Below are positions 35,301 to 47,315 of a stretch of DNA of 64,000 bases, one piece after another. A program made the position numbers and the translations under genes. The notes under the pieces were generated by a model. It searched no databases. It was not told where the DNA came from and saw only the letters and a program-made list of their open reading frames with translations. Numbering within the stretch: the stretch's first letter is position 1; the number at the start of each line of letters is the position of its first letter. Origin of the DNA: Linyphia triangularis (taxonomy: Eukaryota; Arthropoda; Arachnida; Araneae; Linyphiidae); NCBI GenBank assembly GCA_963978545.1, contig OZ021722.1, forward strand, positions 41,171,565-41,235,564, in the 5' to 3' direction.

Positions 35301-35806
35301 AAGAATATAAATTGCACAACCTTCTCTCTTTACTTATTTAATTTAAATAAAAAGAAGCTTCACATTAAAGGTGAACATTTATTTTTGTTATATATACTCA
35401 AAAAGTTTTTATGATATAATTTATAAAGCTGCATGAAGTAAAATAGGCATGATATTGTTTTTAAAAAAAAAAAAAAAAAATGTTTAATTTCCTGAAAAAG
35501 TTTAATCAAACTGGTTAAAACAAACTATAATATTTAACTAAATATGAACTCAAATTTAATACAAACGCATATTATAATTTGCAATTAATTCAAAACCATA
35601 CTTTTTTTTACTTAATCTAAGATAGTTTTTCGAATTTCTTCTAAATTCTGAAACTTTCACGAAAGCGAGTCTTCAGTTTTTCAAAAGCCAAAAACAAATC
35701 CTCATGCATCTTCTTTTACAATCTTGTAATTTTTTTAAAAGCTCGTGCTTAGTCATACAGTAATGATAAACTCTGTGCAGTCACAATAATTCAAATTTTT
35801 TATTTA

Positions 35807-36528
35807 AGGCGGTCCAGGCCCAAAATTTAATTTTTTAAATATTTGTTGGATCAACAAATTTTTTATGCAATTGTTGAACAGTGCACTGGTCTATAAAATC
35901 TATTATTATTATTATTATTTTTTTTAATTAAAATTTTATAATTACTATAAAACATCGTATTAAATATTTCGATATAACTTAATAAAAAATATCGTAATAA
36001 AATTAAAAATTATATGTATGTGTTCCCAAATATATTACAAGAAAATTTACCAAACACAATTTTGATATTTACAGCGGATATTAAAATAAAAAGTTTTAAC
36101 TATAAAAGATCATATTTTTTTTTCTTTCATAAATTAAAAAAAAATAAAAAAAAATCATATCTGGAGTAAAAAAAAAAAAAAAAAAATTAATATTTTGTTC
36201 GGTACATATCTTCTAAAGAGTTAATACAATATGCATGAGAAATTTGGTGTGTGTTACTTAATTGCAAATGGAGTTATTTTCAATTATGTAAAAAAAAAAA
36301 GCTAAAAAAAATATCATCAGTGCGAAAAAACTGTTTTAAGTTAACGCAGAAACTAAGTCAGCGTCAGCTGTCAGATATTAATTTGACAACTGCAAGTCTG
36401 CAAGCCAACGAAAAGGGGTAGCATTATAAAAGAGGTATCAAAATGATCGTAATTGAAATTATTAATTTTTAAAGCAAAATATTTTTTTTTTGTGATAATT
36501 TTGAAAATATTAGGGCCCTGGACCTCCT
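35807..36528. mobile_element. MITE with AGGNGGTCCAGG ends, 722 bp
   Basis: Left end AGGCGGTCCAGGCCC and right end, read inward, AGGAGGTCCAGGGCCC. Flanked by TA (35805-35806 and 36529-36530). The interior is AT-rich with A runs and no frame. TA or TTA duplication fits Tc1/mariner or Harbinger-type elements; class uncertain. Confidence 0.6.
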
Positions 36529-36539
36529 TACACAAAAGA

Positions 36540-36915
36540 AGCACCTGAGAGCGATTAATGATTCGATTCTTTTATTGCAGCGATAGTCTTTCAATATATA
36601 CCAAACGACTGGAATTGAGTGAGAAAACTTGCAGAGTCTCCACGAGGAGTATCTTCGGACGATTGCAAGTAACTAAAACTTCCCAATAGTGGACTTGCGA
36701 GGGTAATTACTTACTAGGGCATAAATGCATATTGCATCAAACTCAGGCAAGTGCGTTTGGTGGTTTTTAAATGCTTTCTGTAAATGACGCTTCCTTTTCG
36801 TAAGAGGGTTGCAGTAAGGAAAACGAATTGCGGAGTATGATTTGAGGGTTGGGGAAAAACGGATTGGGACGAGCGGTCGAATTTTCTGTTGTATATTTAT
36901 ACTTCCGTAGCCTTT
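36540..36915. promoter_or_regulatory. Candidate regulatory island with POU/homeodomain-like sites
   Basis: A non-repetitive, balanced-composition stretch. 36700-36760 contains GGGTAATTACTTA (homeodomain core TAATTA) and TAAATGCATATTGCATCA (overlapping octamer-like ATGCATAT / ATTGCAT). The minus-strand frame here (36918-36673) is not convincing. Candidate enhancer only. Confidence 0.25.
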
Positions 36916-37439
36916 CATCGTTGAGATAAAAAAAAAAAATTAAATCGGTTTATACTTTCAAGAGGGATCCAAAATATATAGAACGTGGAATCCCTTCGTC
37001 GAATTATGATTTTTAAATTTGATATAATCATGTATGTGTAGCATTTGCGCAAAAGTAAATGAATGTCAATTCATATTTTGAAAGAGAGATTTACGAATAA
37101 ATCTTATGCATATGCTTTTTGTTAGAGTTTTGAGACAAAACTTTCAATGAACTAATTTAAAAAAAAATAAGGATTTAAGTCCTAATTACGGTTTTTATGC
37201 TTATTTGACGTTCGTTACCTTCCATATCGACTGTCAAATTCATTCAGGTATCTACACGAGAAACCAAAATCTCACTCAATAATCACAACATCCGCTAATT
37301 TAAAAGCATCCAATTATCCTTTGCCAATTAATGGTTGTAGCTAACTGAACCAAAGCGGTCATTAAAAATCAGCAGGCATCTCTAAACGTTTAAATTAAAA
37401 TTAAAATTTCACCAAGCATAAAAAGAAAAAAAGGAAATG

Positions 37440-37900
37440 AAAATAAGATCGCAACTATTCAACGAACTCTTCCCGAAAGTACACGGCAAAAGAAATAAAA
37501 ATAAAAATACACACACACAAAAAACAACCGAGACAAAAAGAACGATGTATAAAAGGTGCAGAGTGGATGCGGAAACAGAGATTTAAACAAGAGCAACAGA
37601 AAGAAAAGAAAGAAGGGGAAAAACGGACTGTTATTATTAGGATTTTATTTTCATGAAACGACATTCATCAAAATGAGCAGCGATCCAATTCCTTCGCCAA
37701 CGAGCCCATCCCCTTTCTCCTCTCTCCCCTCTCTCCAAATGGACTCGTCCATCGATCCGAGCCGACGAATCAAGTCGGGACCCCGTATTTTCTTTCGCTA
37801 ATCTGGCAACGGTGCGGCGATATTACATCCGCCTGTCAGCGTCCACTGCTCCTCGAATTTTATTTTTAGTTATTTTTTATTTTTTTTACTTGCTGCGCTC
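37440..37900. promoter_or_regulatory. Candidate promoter-like island
   Basis: TATAAAAG at 37548-37555 lies upstream of a GC-richer segment. A 42-codon plus-strand frame from ATG at 37673 (MSSDPIPSPTSPSPFSSLPS ...) ends at 37801. Its Pro/Ser content comes from a CT-rich tract, so coding is doubtful. 37740-37860 is CpG-rich and non-repetitive. Confidence 0.25.
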
Positions 37901-38390
37901 GAAAGTTGAGAATGAAAAAGTTTTCGAAGCGAGAAGACGAAAATTTAATTTTTCTTCCCACTGTAACGCGGAATGAATTCTTTTTGTTTTACGTCTTGAA
38001 GGCAACTTTTGTTTGCTTTTAATTTGCTCTTCCCCTTTGTTCTGAAGCGGGCAGGAAATTTTCGAAGATTGTACGATGACAATAAAAGAAATATTTTTCA
38101 TGGGATTTAAGGTGTATGTGTTGCAAGCGAATTAAACAAATGTACATAAGTAAATAAAATACAAAAAATACCAAGAAATGTCTTGTCTGTAGCATTTGTA
38201 GGTTTTTTTTTTTTTTTTGTTTTTTTTAAAGCGAGTGTTGACCTCCGTCAGACTGATGTATAGAGCTTTTGTGTCAGCTTTTTTCTGCATTAATGTAAAT
38301 TATAATAAATTGAAAATTAATATAAAAAGATTTCAGGACAGGTTAAAACAGGGTATGATTGCTTGATTCGATCTTTCCCTTTAACCCTTT
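37901..38390. other. Non-coding DNA
   Basis: No gene or element recognised. Confidence 0.35.
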
Positions 38391-38812
38391 ATCTACTGAT
38401 GGAACTTCAATAAATAAAGGGTTGAAACTTAATTTCTTCTTTAAGTCTCGTCAGTTTTCTCATAGCACTGTATTAATTCAAACGCTTTGAGATCCATTGA
38501 GACTTTGAAATCCACTTCTATGAAGATCATTCTTTAATCTTTGGATGAGAGTAACAAGTTCATTTATCTTTGTAAGCTTTCTAGAGATAAATATAGACGA
38601 AGATTAATGCTTAGAAGATTGAAAATCGTCCACGTGTTTGCATATAAAGGGACATAAACTTGTGCTGCCGCCATCCAACAGTTGATGAACGAACTTTATA
38701 GACGTGTATTTCAAACTCCCAATGGATCTAAAAGTCTTTAAATATCTACAGTTCCATGAGAAAACTGACGGGATTTATAAGTCCTGATAGTAAATAAAGG
38801 TTTCATACAATT
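38391..38812. mobile_element. Fold-back MITE, about 420 bp
   Basis: Long imperfect arms. The left arm has ACCCTTTATCTACTGATGG and GTCTCGTCAGTTTTCTCATA then GATCCATTGAGACTTTGAAA; the right arm mirrors them (ACCTTTATTTACTATCAGG and CCCGTCAGTTTTCTCATG read inward). TTAA directly precedes the left end; the right flank is TTTC, so a TTAA duplication is only half preserved. Non-coding. Confidence 0.65.
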
Positions 38813-39482
38813 GGGTGGAAATTCAAACAAAACATAAAATTCTCTTTCCCTGCATCTTGTTTTCTCAACTGGGGTTCTTGTAAGATACGGAAGTGACATT
38901 TACAGATTGAATTGAACGTCAAGTTTATCCGGAGGGTCAGATTAGATACCTCCATTATTCAGGAGAACATCGTTTATTATGTTCTGAGGGAAGACATCAA
39001 CATAGACTGTGCGCAGCGTTTTCTAAATCGGAAGTTATACTTGCCAGAATGTTTCAAAACTAGACGTTTGGAATTTCTAAGACCAAAGAGGAAGAATGTA
39101 CCAATGACGTACAGTTATTATTTTTTTATGTTGCTTTAAAAAAAAAAAAAAAAAAAAAAACTACATGAAAATCTAGTTGCTGTCTTGTCCAGAGCCCCTG
39201 TTTCCGATATTGGCCAATATTACTACGCTACCTGAGAAGAGATTTTCTTATCGAATCCAATGGAACTACACCCCGATACATCCTTTCGCCTGCTAGCCAA
39301 GCTTTTATTTCCAGGCATAAGTCCAGCATAAAACTAGAGTTGTGGAACATCGCACAACTTTCAATCACACTATAACATTGGTCATTGCATTCAAATTTGA
39401 AATGTGTTGCTTACCGTTTTCATATTTTCACTCATTTAAATAAAAATGGCCAGTTTAGCGTTATTTTTGGAAGTAATTTTGC

Positions 39483-39521
<39 letters not shown>

Positions 39522-39659
39522 AGAAGGGAAAAAAAAAAAATTAAAAAAAAAAAAAAAATGGCAAAATTGTTGATTTTATTCGATATACATTACATTGTTC
39601 TTTCTTGTGCATAAAAATCAATCGTTGATGGGCTTTTCTCAAGACAGAGAGCTCTATAT
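38813..39659. other. Non-coding DNA with family D copy and A-rich tract
   Basis: 39340-39440 is a family D copy. 39486-39558 is an A-rich tract. The 75-codon frame at 38912-39139 (NVKFIRRVRLDTSIIQENIV) has no recognised motif. Confidence 0.35.
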
Positions 39660-40020
39660 TAAAGGTACTCGTTTTTCTAATTTTTACGCTTTTATCACAT
39701 TTTTATGAAAATTTCAGAGGTGAGAATGTTTAGAGCATCTTCGGAGGCATTACCACAGCGATTTTGAACAAAATCGTTAGAGCCGTTTGTTAGCAATTAC
39801 TGAAAAACATGATTTTTTCAATGGCAGCTACATTATGCGCAAGCGCGATTTTGACCAAAACGTTAATGATAGGTCTCATGGCCATCACCAACACACACAT
39901 CAAATTTGAACAAAGTAGGTCAATTTGTTCGGGAGTTATGCTGACCACGTACACACGGACATATATTTTTTCTAGATCACTTTTTTGAAATCAAAATGTT
40001 CCAAAACGTGGAGAAACGTA
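39660..40020 (-). repeat. Family A repeat, minus orientation
   Basis: Reverse complement of 47400-47760. It shares the same ordered blocks: CCACGTTTTGGAACAT, TCAAAAAAGTGATCTAGAAA, GGTCAGCATAACTCCCGAAC, a GCGCTTGCGCATAAT variant and ACGATTTTGTTCAAAATCG. Confidence 0.75.
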
Positions 40021-40054
40021 AAAAATAAAAATAAAAACACCGATTTTTTTTATA

Positions 40055-40200
40055 CGCATACCAAAGGTGGTGGGTTCGAATCTCGGGTTAGGCGTAGATG
40101 TTCGTTGTGGTTCGGAATCCACGTTAAAATGTAGGTCTCGGCCTGAATAGCCGTCATTGTGCATAAAAATAGGTCATTGAGCGTACAAACCAACCAATCT
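40055..40200 (+). mobile_element. SINE (AACCAACC-tail family), 5'-truncated
   Basis: Begins within the tRNA part (GCATACCAAAGGTGGTGGG), has the B box GGGTTCGAATCTCGG and ends GTACAAACCAACCAATC. It aligns with 52388-52494; the A-box portion is missing. Confidence 0.75.
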
Positions 40201-40638
40201 AAGCAAGAGAATTCTAAAATTTTTCTCCCGTGAATTTTGAATCAGCCTACTTTAATTTCATTATTAAATTAAGAGAGATTAATTAATTAAAATTTCAGAA
40301 AGGTACACAAAGGCCATCTCTCTGCATATTTACTCAAATTAAAAACGAAATGTACCCATAATGTCAACACTAAAGTGAATGTTTGAAATAAAATTTGAGG
40401 GCTTAACATGTCAAGTGTATCCCAGGACTAAAATTATAATGCATTCTCTGATATTGAAATGTTAAGTATACAGTATGATTAAAGCTATAATGTATCATCT
40501 GTTGCTTACTTATCAAGTTTTAATCTCTCAAAATTATTTTATACATCCTGATGTTAACCATATAATTGTAGTGTGTTTCGTGTCTAAAATCAAGGGTGGT
40601 ATTTCAGGGTTTCGTTTATTATGGCAAGTTTCTTTGAA

Positions 40639-40670
<32 letters not shown>

Positions 40671-41197
40671 AAAAGGAGTTTTATTTTGGGCATCGAATTA
40701 GCAAGTACTTTTCTTAAATGTGGAGGTTCTTTAAATAATTAAAATTTCCAATCGATAAAATTAACTGAACAAATAATTAAAAGTCAACTCCTCGAACAAC
40801 AGTTTAAACAGTCACTTTTTAATTGATTGAATTTTGTGATTGATTTATTATTTAAGAATTAAAAACATCAACTTTTATACCAAAAAACTGTACTATTTAG
40901 AAAATCCTATTTTTGTATCAATTACAGTAGGAAAAAAAAATTATATAAAATTAATATTAATTTAACGTTTATTTAAAAAGCTTTTTTATGTTCTTGAAAT
41001 TGATAATATTATATTAAAAAGATTTATTTGGGACATGTTCACAATTCTCTCGAGACCACGTTTTGCCGTTTTAATGCAACTTCTGATTTTGACACTTCAA
41101 GATCACAACTCTGAGATTTTAATCAATAGTAGACACCGTACAAAAGGTGGCTCCTCGTTTGGAAATTTTCTCCCTCTATGTTATAATATACGAGAGG
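40201..41197. other. Non-coding AT-rich DNA
   Basis: No supported gene. The frame at 40475-40717 runs into an A(23) tract and has no motif. Confidence 0.35.
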
Positions 41198-41566
41198 CAA
41201 CTTGCATCTTTTAAAAGCGAGCCGAATTCGCGTCATAGATTACGTCAACACTGACGTAATATTTATTGCCAACTTGGCTCCCTTTTAAAAAATGCAAGTT
41301 TCAGAAATCGTTTGCGTCAATCCTCATTGAAAATCAAAGAGCAGTAGGTTATCACATAAGTAAGAATGCTCATTATTTGGCAAGTTATGACATATTTGGC
41401 TAACGGATTAAGTTCAACTCATTCAAAGTCGATTTCGGAATTGTTTGTTCCATTTTTGCCCCGCAGACCAGTATATTCATAATACGGAATTTTTTACATT
41501 CTTTAAAAAATTAGAATAATGTTTGATGGGGTAGCTCAATTTGCAGTCGCCTCACAGTCTATTAGC
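41198..41566. repeat. Family E fold-back MITE, partial copy
   Basis: CTTGCATCTTTTAAAAGCGA, ATTACGTCAACACTGACG, CATTGAAAATCAAAGAGCAG, TTATTTGGCAAGTTATGACA and AATTTGCAGTCGCCTC follow the order of the right two-thirds of the element at 43646-44308. The left arm is lost. Confidence 0.65.
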
Positions 41567-41627
41567 GTTTGGTGGTTACGTAACTACTGCTATAATATGA
41601 TATCCGAATCCTGTATAAAGTCCTTTT

Positions 41628-42102
41628 TAAATCCTTTATATTAACTTCTATCCTTTTTGTGTGTGTAGGTGTTGCTGTATATGTCGATTGTGGGAAAATC
41701 TGCGGAGGTCGAATTAACTCCTTTGCCGTCATCCAATCGGGCTGAAACTTGGCAGATATATTCAATGTCAATGACAATTCATTCTATCAAATTTTTGGAG
41801 CTGTCACTGTCACTAAAAGGTCGCTTTTGCGGAATACTAATAAACCAACTTGCCGTCACCCAAACATTCTAAAATAGCATTTAACTGATTATTGAAGAAA
41901 CTCTTTCCTGTTGCCAAAATTGTTTTACTAAATAAATTGTTCTGATCAGAATAAATTAAAGATATTTGGAGGTAAATGCATAAATTCACATTCATTTTTA
42001 ATGAATAAATTTTAAAACGTAGTTTGCAGCATTTTCTACTGATGGAAATGCTTTTGATATTTAAAATTAGGTGCAAACACCAAACATGCGCTGTTTTACA
42101 GA
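41628..42102 (-). repeat. Family B repeat, minus orientation
   Basis: Reverse complement of the family B unit (for example 46281-46690): TCCTTTATATTAACTTC, GACGGCAAAGGAGTTAATTC, ATCTGCCAAGTTTC, TGATAGAATGAATTGTC, GTTTATTAGTATTCCGC and AAATTTATTCATTAAAAAT as read on its own strand. One of the best preserved full-length units. Confidence 0.7.
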
Positions 42103-42469
42103 ATCGGCGTTGTATTCCTGAATATAAAAATTGGCAATGCATGCAAGGAATTTATATAAAAAAAACTTTGTTTTTATGGGTGATATTATTATCAATTTTC
42201 TTGATATATAGTTATTATGAGGGAAACCAGAGATATAATTGATCAAATGAGAAGTAAAGAGCCATTTACACATCAAATAAATCAGCACTGTTCAAAACAA
42301 CATGATTTATACGAGTTACTTTGGCGCGGGTTTTATCGTCTGCCAAAACATGAAACCAATCACAATATTACCTTTAAAAATTATTTCCTGTTTTTAAACC
42401 CCATTAGCCAATCATAGATGTGTATTTGATTTTTTTTTTTACAAAAGATAAAGATTATACTAGTAGTTG

Positions 42470-42694
42470 CCAGTGACGTCACCCCCCACCCCCCCACCCA
42501 TTTACGAAACCCATAAATCTTCTATTTATTGAATTTTAAAGTTTTTTTAACTTGTTTCATTATGCTGGAGACATTATTTAAAAGGATTTAAATTATAAAA
42601 AAATTCAAATGCATATTTTGATACTTTTTTATTAGTCCTTAGGAAATAATCTTTTTATTTCACTGAATAGCTAATAGCTAAAATTCTTAAAACC

Positions 42695-42728
<34 letters not shown>

Positions 42729-42835
42729 GAGAGAGAGAGAGATTTCAAAGGACGAATGCAAAATCGTCTAAATACGCATTTGAATTTTTTGATTTAGGAC
42801 TTTTTAACCTACGACATAAAAAGATTCGAAGTAAC
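42470..42835 (+). repeat. Family C repeat
   Basis: Starts CAGTGACGTCACCCCCCACC and continues with CATATTTTGATACTTTTTTA, TCAAAGGACGAATGCAAAATC and GCATTTGAATTTTTTGAT, as in 34930-35170 and 56530-56720. A (CA)n/(A)n/(GA)n tract at about 42695-42742 interrupts it. Confidence 0.55.
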
Positions 42836-43645
42836 CCTTCTCCCATGTTATTTGGAGAAAGGCTACATTGAATAGCAACACTTGTGATGTACGTGTGTCC
42901 AATTACCATATACCTTCAAAAACAAATTCGAATTTTCACATTCCATTAGCCAATAACAATGCGTGTTTCATTTATTCTCTTGCAAAGGAATTGACTGTGA
43001 GGTCTTCACCCTTAATCTCCATCGATGTTTCTATTTTCGGCGTTATTAATCTATTTCACAAAAGATTCTGTTTTAGTTCTCAGTTTGTTTTTGTGTAGAA
43101 GTTTGGATTCGAGAAATGACTGTGTGTACAATGCAGCACATTTTTTCGACTTTTCTCGGTATTTCTGAAGTGCATTGTGTGTCAAAATGTATTTGTGAAA
43201 ATATTATGACGCAAAGAGAATACTTTATACCAGATGACCTTGTTTCTAAGTGAGTACAATCTTCTTTCAACTACGCTAGACAACAGCTAATTCGAAGTGT
43301 TGATATCACTTCTGTACTTTTCCTAATGTTTAGTTGGAGACTTTTTTTTTATATCAACCAATTAGTTGAAGTGCTCAGCGTTGCCCGGTACCACCCGGTT
43401 CAAATTGGCTCAGTCGATTGCAAGTTCTTTGGATTGCTGTTAGTCAAGAAACCTATTGAAAATAAACCGGGTTTTTAAAAGTTCAGTAGATCTCAAGTTA
43501 TTACGTCTCTTTATTGCTGGAAACGGGAAATGGTGGTGATTTTCAAAGTCTCTTAGCCAGAATGCTATTAGATATACAATTTTCAAACTTCATCATTGAC
43601 ATTTAATACAGTTTTTAAAAGTAACTTACTAGAAACATCTTGTAA
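42836..43645. other. Non-coding DNA
   Basis: No supported gene. Short frames around 42868-43270 on both strands overlap each other and show no motif. Confidence 0.35.
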
Positions 43646-44308
43646 TAGTCTGAGAGGTGATGACTGCAATTTTTGGACTCCATCGAATATTATTCAGAAT
43701 TTTTTTATAGAAATTGGAGGAAAGTGAGTAGATCACGAATCCACTGGTCTGCCGTGGAAAAAATGGCCGAAACTGGTCAAAAATCGACTTTTAAGAAGTT
43801 GAACTAAATCCAATTGCAAAATGCGCCATAACTTGCCAAATAATGAGCATTTTTTTTTTATTTGGTAACTCTCTTTAATTTTCAATTAAGAAGGTTGCAG
43901 ACGATTCGGATGTGTGGCTATGGCTTACTTGCATCTTTCACAAATGAGCCAAATTGGCAATAAACATTACGTCACTGAGGAAGTAACTGATGTCACCAAT
44001 TCGATTTACTTTTAAAAGATACAAGTTTTCCGAGCCAGAGATCAGAAATCGTTTGAGCTTTTTCTCATTGAAAATCAAAATGCAGTGGGTTGCCAGACGA
44101 AAAAGTTTGTTCTCTTTTTGGCAAGTTATGACATATTTGGCAATCGGATTTTAGTTCAACTCATTCCAAGTCGATTTTTGATCAGTTTCGGCCATTTTTG
44201 CCAAGTCAGACCAGTGGATTCGTTATCTACTCACTTTTCTCTAATTTCTACAAAAAATTCAGAATCATGTTCGATGGAGTCCAAAAATTGCAGTCACCTC
44301 TCGGACTG
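43646..44308. mobile_element. Family E fold-back MITE, full copy (663 bp)
   Basis: Ends AGTCTGAGAGGTGATGACTG (left) and AGTCCGAGAGGTGACTGCA (right, read inward), arms about 230 bp. Paired blocks include TTTTTGGACTCCATCGAA, GATCACGAATCCACTGGTCT and AAAATCGACTTTTAAG on the left and their inverses on the right. A unique central loop contains GAGCCAAATTGGC and TTACGTCACTG. Right flank TA. No transposase. Partial relatives at 7400-7850 and 41198-41566. Confidence 0.8.
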
Positions 44309-45901
44309 TAAGAGTTATAGTCCGAGTCTTGAGTTGTATTACAATTCTATAAATACAATACAATCATATTATATTAAGCTGATTAGTATACATAAAGAAT
44401 AGTTTAACCCCATATTACTTGAAGTGAACCACTTTTTCTTTAATGCAAAACTTTAGTGTGGAATGCCTTTGATCTCTCATTATAGTCTCTTTCTTTTAGT
44501 ACAATAATCTGAAAAGTAGTGTTCATCAAGCAGGTTGGCCGTACATTAATTTTTATCTCCAATTAAGAGTACCTGACACTTCGTACCTCGCCGTAGCTCA
44601 AGGGAACGGAAATCCCGGCATTCCAAATTCTGAATGTACCCAATCTGGGCTGCAACGGCGATCGATATTTGGGCTTCCGAATCTCAAACTGCGCTTTAAA
44701 AAAATGGGAAGAACAAAAAACAGGTCATTACAAAAGGAGAAAAAAAAAAAAATGTTGCAAAAGAAGAGAAAAAAAATTGGAAGAAAAAGAAAAGAGGAAC
44801 TCATTTTACCGTTTAACGAGATGACGCGAAGATCGTCTGCAATTAAAAAGTTCGGAAGCAGCCTTTTTTTTCCTTTTGTTTTTTTCCTTAATATTTTTAT
44901 TTTTTTTTAATTTCTGTCTTTTGATAAAAACTGCCTTTCAGACAAAAAAAAAAAAAAAAAAAAAAAAAATGGAAAGGGCTTAGGATGAAAAGAATATAGT
45001 CTGCCAATAAGTTTGCTTGATCAAGTGTGTTTTGCACCAAATGCTCTGCTTTTTATTCGGAACCGAGCTCTTACGTATGACTTTTTTTTATGAATGAAAC
45101 GTTCTGGGTTAAAAAGCAGTCATGTTTATTCCAATAGTAATAAGTTCTACTGTATTTGTTCAACAAATAGTAAAACTATACTCGAGTTTTTTTCTTCTTT
45201 TAATTTACGTTCTAATAACGTTTTTAATCTTCTTCCGATAAATTATAAATAACTGGTCACTGAATTTTTAAGCATTCAGTGACCATCGCTTATTTTAATT
45301 CTCTTCACTTAATTATTTCAATTATTCTAAATTTCAATACAATATAAAATGCATTCTTAAAACTTATCGTTAATTTATACACTTTAATGTGTGTGTAAAA
45401 TAATCGAATAAATGTTTCAAAAGGTCTTAAAAAGTACTAGACGGAAGCAAATCGAACCTCCAGATCTAAGGCATTAATGGAATTAACCCCGTCTCTAGAA
45501 ATTCACATGAAACAACTTTTTTATGAGTTAAATACTGCACAATTTTTTTAAATAAATGCAAAAAGAAAAAAAGTTTTGTAAAAAATCGACCGAAAATCTA
45601 GGGATTCAGTTAGGTCTGTCCCATGCCTAGGTTCGTAGGACATTTTTGTAGACAAAGGTTCGTAGGACCACTTAACCTTTGTTGGATTTCATGTGACCGT
45701 TTTCAGAAACTGAATATTTTAGTTTTGACTACATGGGAGTTCTGCCCGATGACAATTCTTTGTAAATGCTAAAAATAAAAAGTTTCCCCTTTCCTTTGCA
45801 AAGGCAATAATAAATTATCCAAAAATGTATTGGAATCGTATCTTATTTGAATATGAAAACAAATTTAACATATTTGATTTCGAGAGGCACATAATTGTTT
45901 G
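44309..45901. other. Non-coding DNA
   Basis: 44585-44700 is a short GC-richer unique block (CGCCGTAGCTCAAGGGAACG). The rest is AT-rich with A and T tracts. No gene supported. Confidence 0.35.
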
Positions 45902-46280
45902 AAGAAGGAAAATGGTGAACTTGATCCCAAGTACTTCGTTGGAATAGTAAAGCATGGCGGTGGAAGTGTCCTTGTGTGTGGGTGGTTGTCAGCATTAGGA
46001 CTTGATAATTAATGTTTAATAATGGAATAATAAATCATGAACTCAACTTGAAGATTTTAAATGATACATTAAATATATGAGCTAAAAATTTGGTCATTTT
46101 TGGTCAAATAACTTAATTTTTTATCACTATAATGATCAGTGCACCCAACATTAAATGATCCCCTCTGTTGGCTCTATAGTTGCCCACAAAATCTAAAAAC
46201 ACCACCTCAGTCAACAGATTTGAACCCAAACGAACACTTTTGCAGAGAATTGGATGCCAAAGTAAGAAGACACGACGTTA
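45902..46280 (+). pseudogene. Tc1-type transposase, broken by internal deletion/insertion
   Basis: 45902-46012 encodes KYFVGIVKHGGGSVLVCGWL followed by SALGLDN and a stop; this is the Tc1 block usually written VKHGGGSVMVWGCFS. About 190 bases later, 46204-46280 encodes PPQSTDLNPNEHFCRELDAK VRRHDV (two runs), the block SPDLNPIEHLW containing the catalytic Glu, here still present as PNEH. The part between, with the second Asp, is replaced by AT-rich sequence. A family B unit abuts the end. Inactive. Confidence 0.85.
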
Positions 46281-47113
46281 ATTTATTTATTTAAACAAGT
46301 TTGGCAACAGAAAAGAGTTTCTTAAATGATCGATTAAATGCTATTTCAGCGGGTTTATTAGTATTCCGTAAAAACGTCCTTTTCGTGACAGTGGCAGCTC
46401 CCAAAATTTGATAGAATGCATTGTCATCGAAATCGATTCTATCTGCCAAGTTTCGGATCGATTGGATGACAGAAAGTGTGTTTAGGCTTCCGCACATTTG
46501 AAATACAGTGACACACATGCACACACAAAATCGATGTTAGGATTTAATAATTTAACCCATAAAAACAAAGTTTTTAATATAAATCCTTTATACGCATTAC
46601 TAATTTTTTGTATTCATTAACACAGCGCCGTTTCTGTAAACACCACGCGCTTGGTATTTGCATATAATTTTAAATATCAAAACATTTCTATCTGCAAAAT
46701 TTGCCACAAACTACGTTTCAAAATTTATTTATTAAAAATAAATGGGAATTTATGCATTCATATCCAACTATCGTTTATTTATTCCAATTAAAACAATTTT
46801 ATTATTTATTTATTAAAAAAATTTTGGCAACAGGAAAGAGCTTTTCAATGGTCGGTTAAATACTATTTTAGCACGATTGATTGATGGCAAGTTGGTTTAT
46901 TGGTAGTTCGTAAATAGTAGTAGGTAGTTCACAGTAATAGTAATTGACAGTTACAGCTCCAAAATTTGATAGTATACATTGTCATTGTCATCGACATCGA
47001 ATCTATCTGCCAAGTTTCAGACAGATTAGATGATGGAAAGGGGGTTAATTAAGCCGCCGCAAATATACCTGCCATCGACAAACATTCCCAAAAAATCGAA
47101 GTTATTAGAAAGG

Positions 47114-47118
<5 letters not shown>
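46281..47118 (+). repeat. Family B repeat, two head-to-tail units
   Basis: The unit from 46281 (TTGGCAACAGAAAAGAG ... TTTGATAGAATGCATTGTC ... ATCTGCCAAGTTTCGGAT ... TTTATTTATTAAAAATAAAT ...) restarts at about 46825 with TTTTGGCAACAGGAAAGAG and runs to an AT tract at 47119. Period is about 545 bp. Tandem copies suggest a minisatellite-like or head-to-tail spread family. Confidence 0.7.

Positions 47119-47158
<40 letters not shown>
47119..47158. repeat. (AT)n microsatellite
   Basis: About 20 AT units at the right end of the second family B unit. Confidence 0.9.
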
Positions 47159-47163
<5 letters not shown>

Positions 47164-47315
47164 CTCCTTGAAAATATTGGAAGATATCAAATAATTTTTT
47201 TTTTTTTTGGTAAATTGTATATTATTTTTATTTTTAATTTAACTTTCTTGTAATATGAGTGATGAAAGTATTGCATTTAAATAAATGCAATTCAAAAGAT
47301 AATTTCGATTTTATT

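Noticed and set aside
37673..37801. Small protein downstream of TATAAAAG
   Set aside because: Pro/Ser composition is explained by a CT-rich tract; the TATA match alone is weak evidence.
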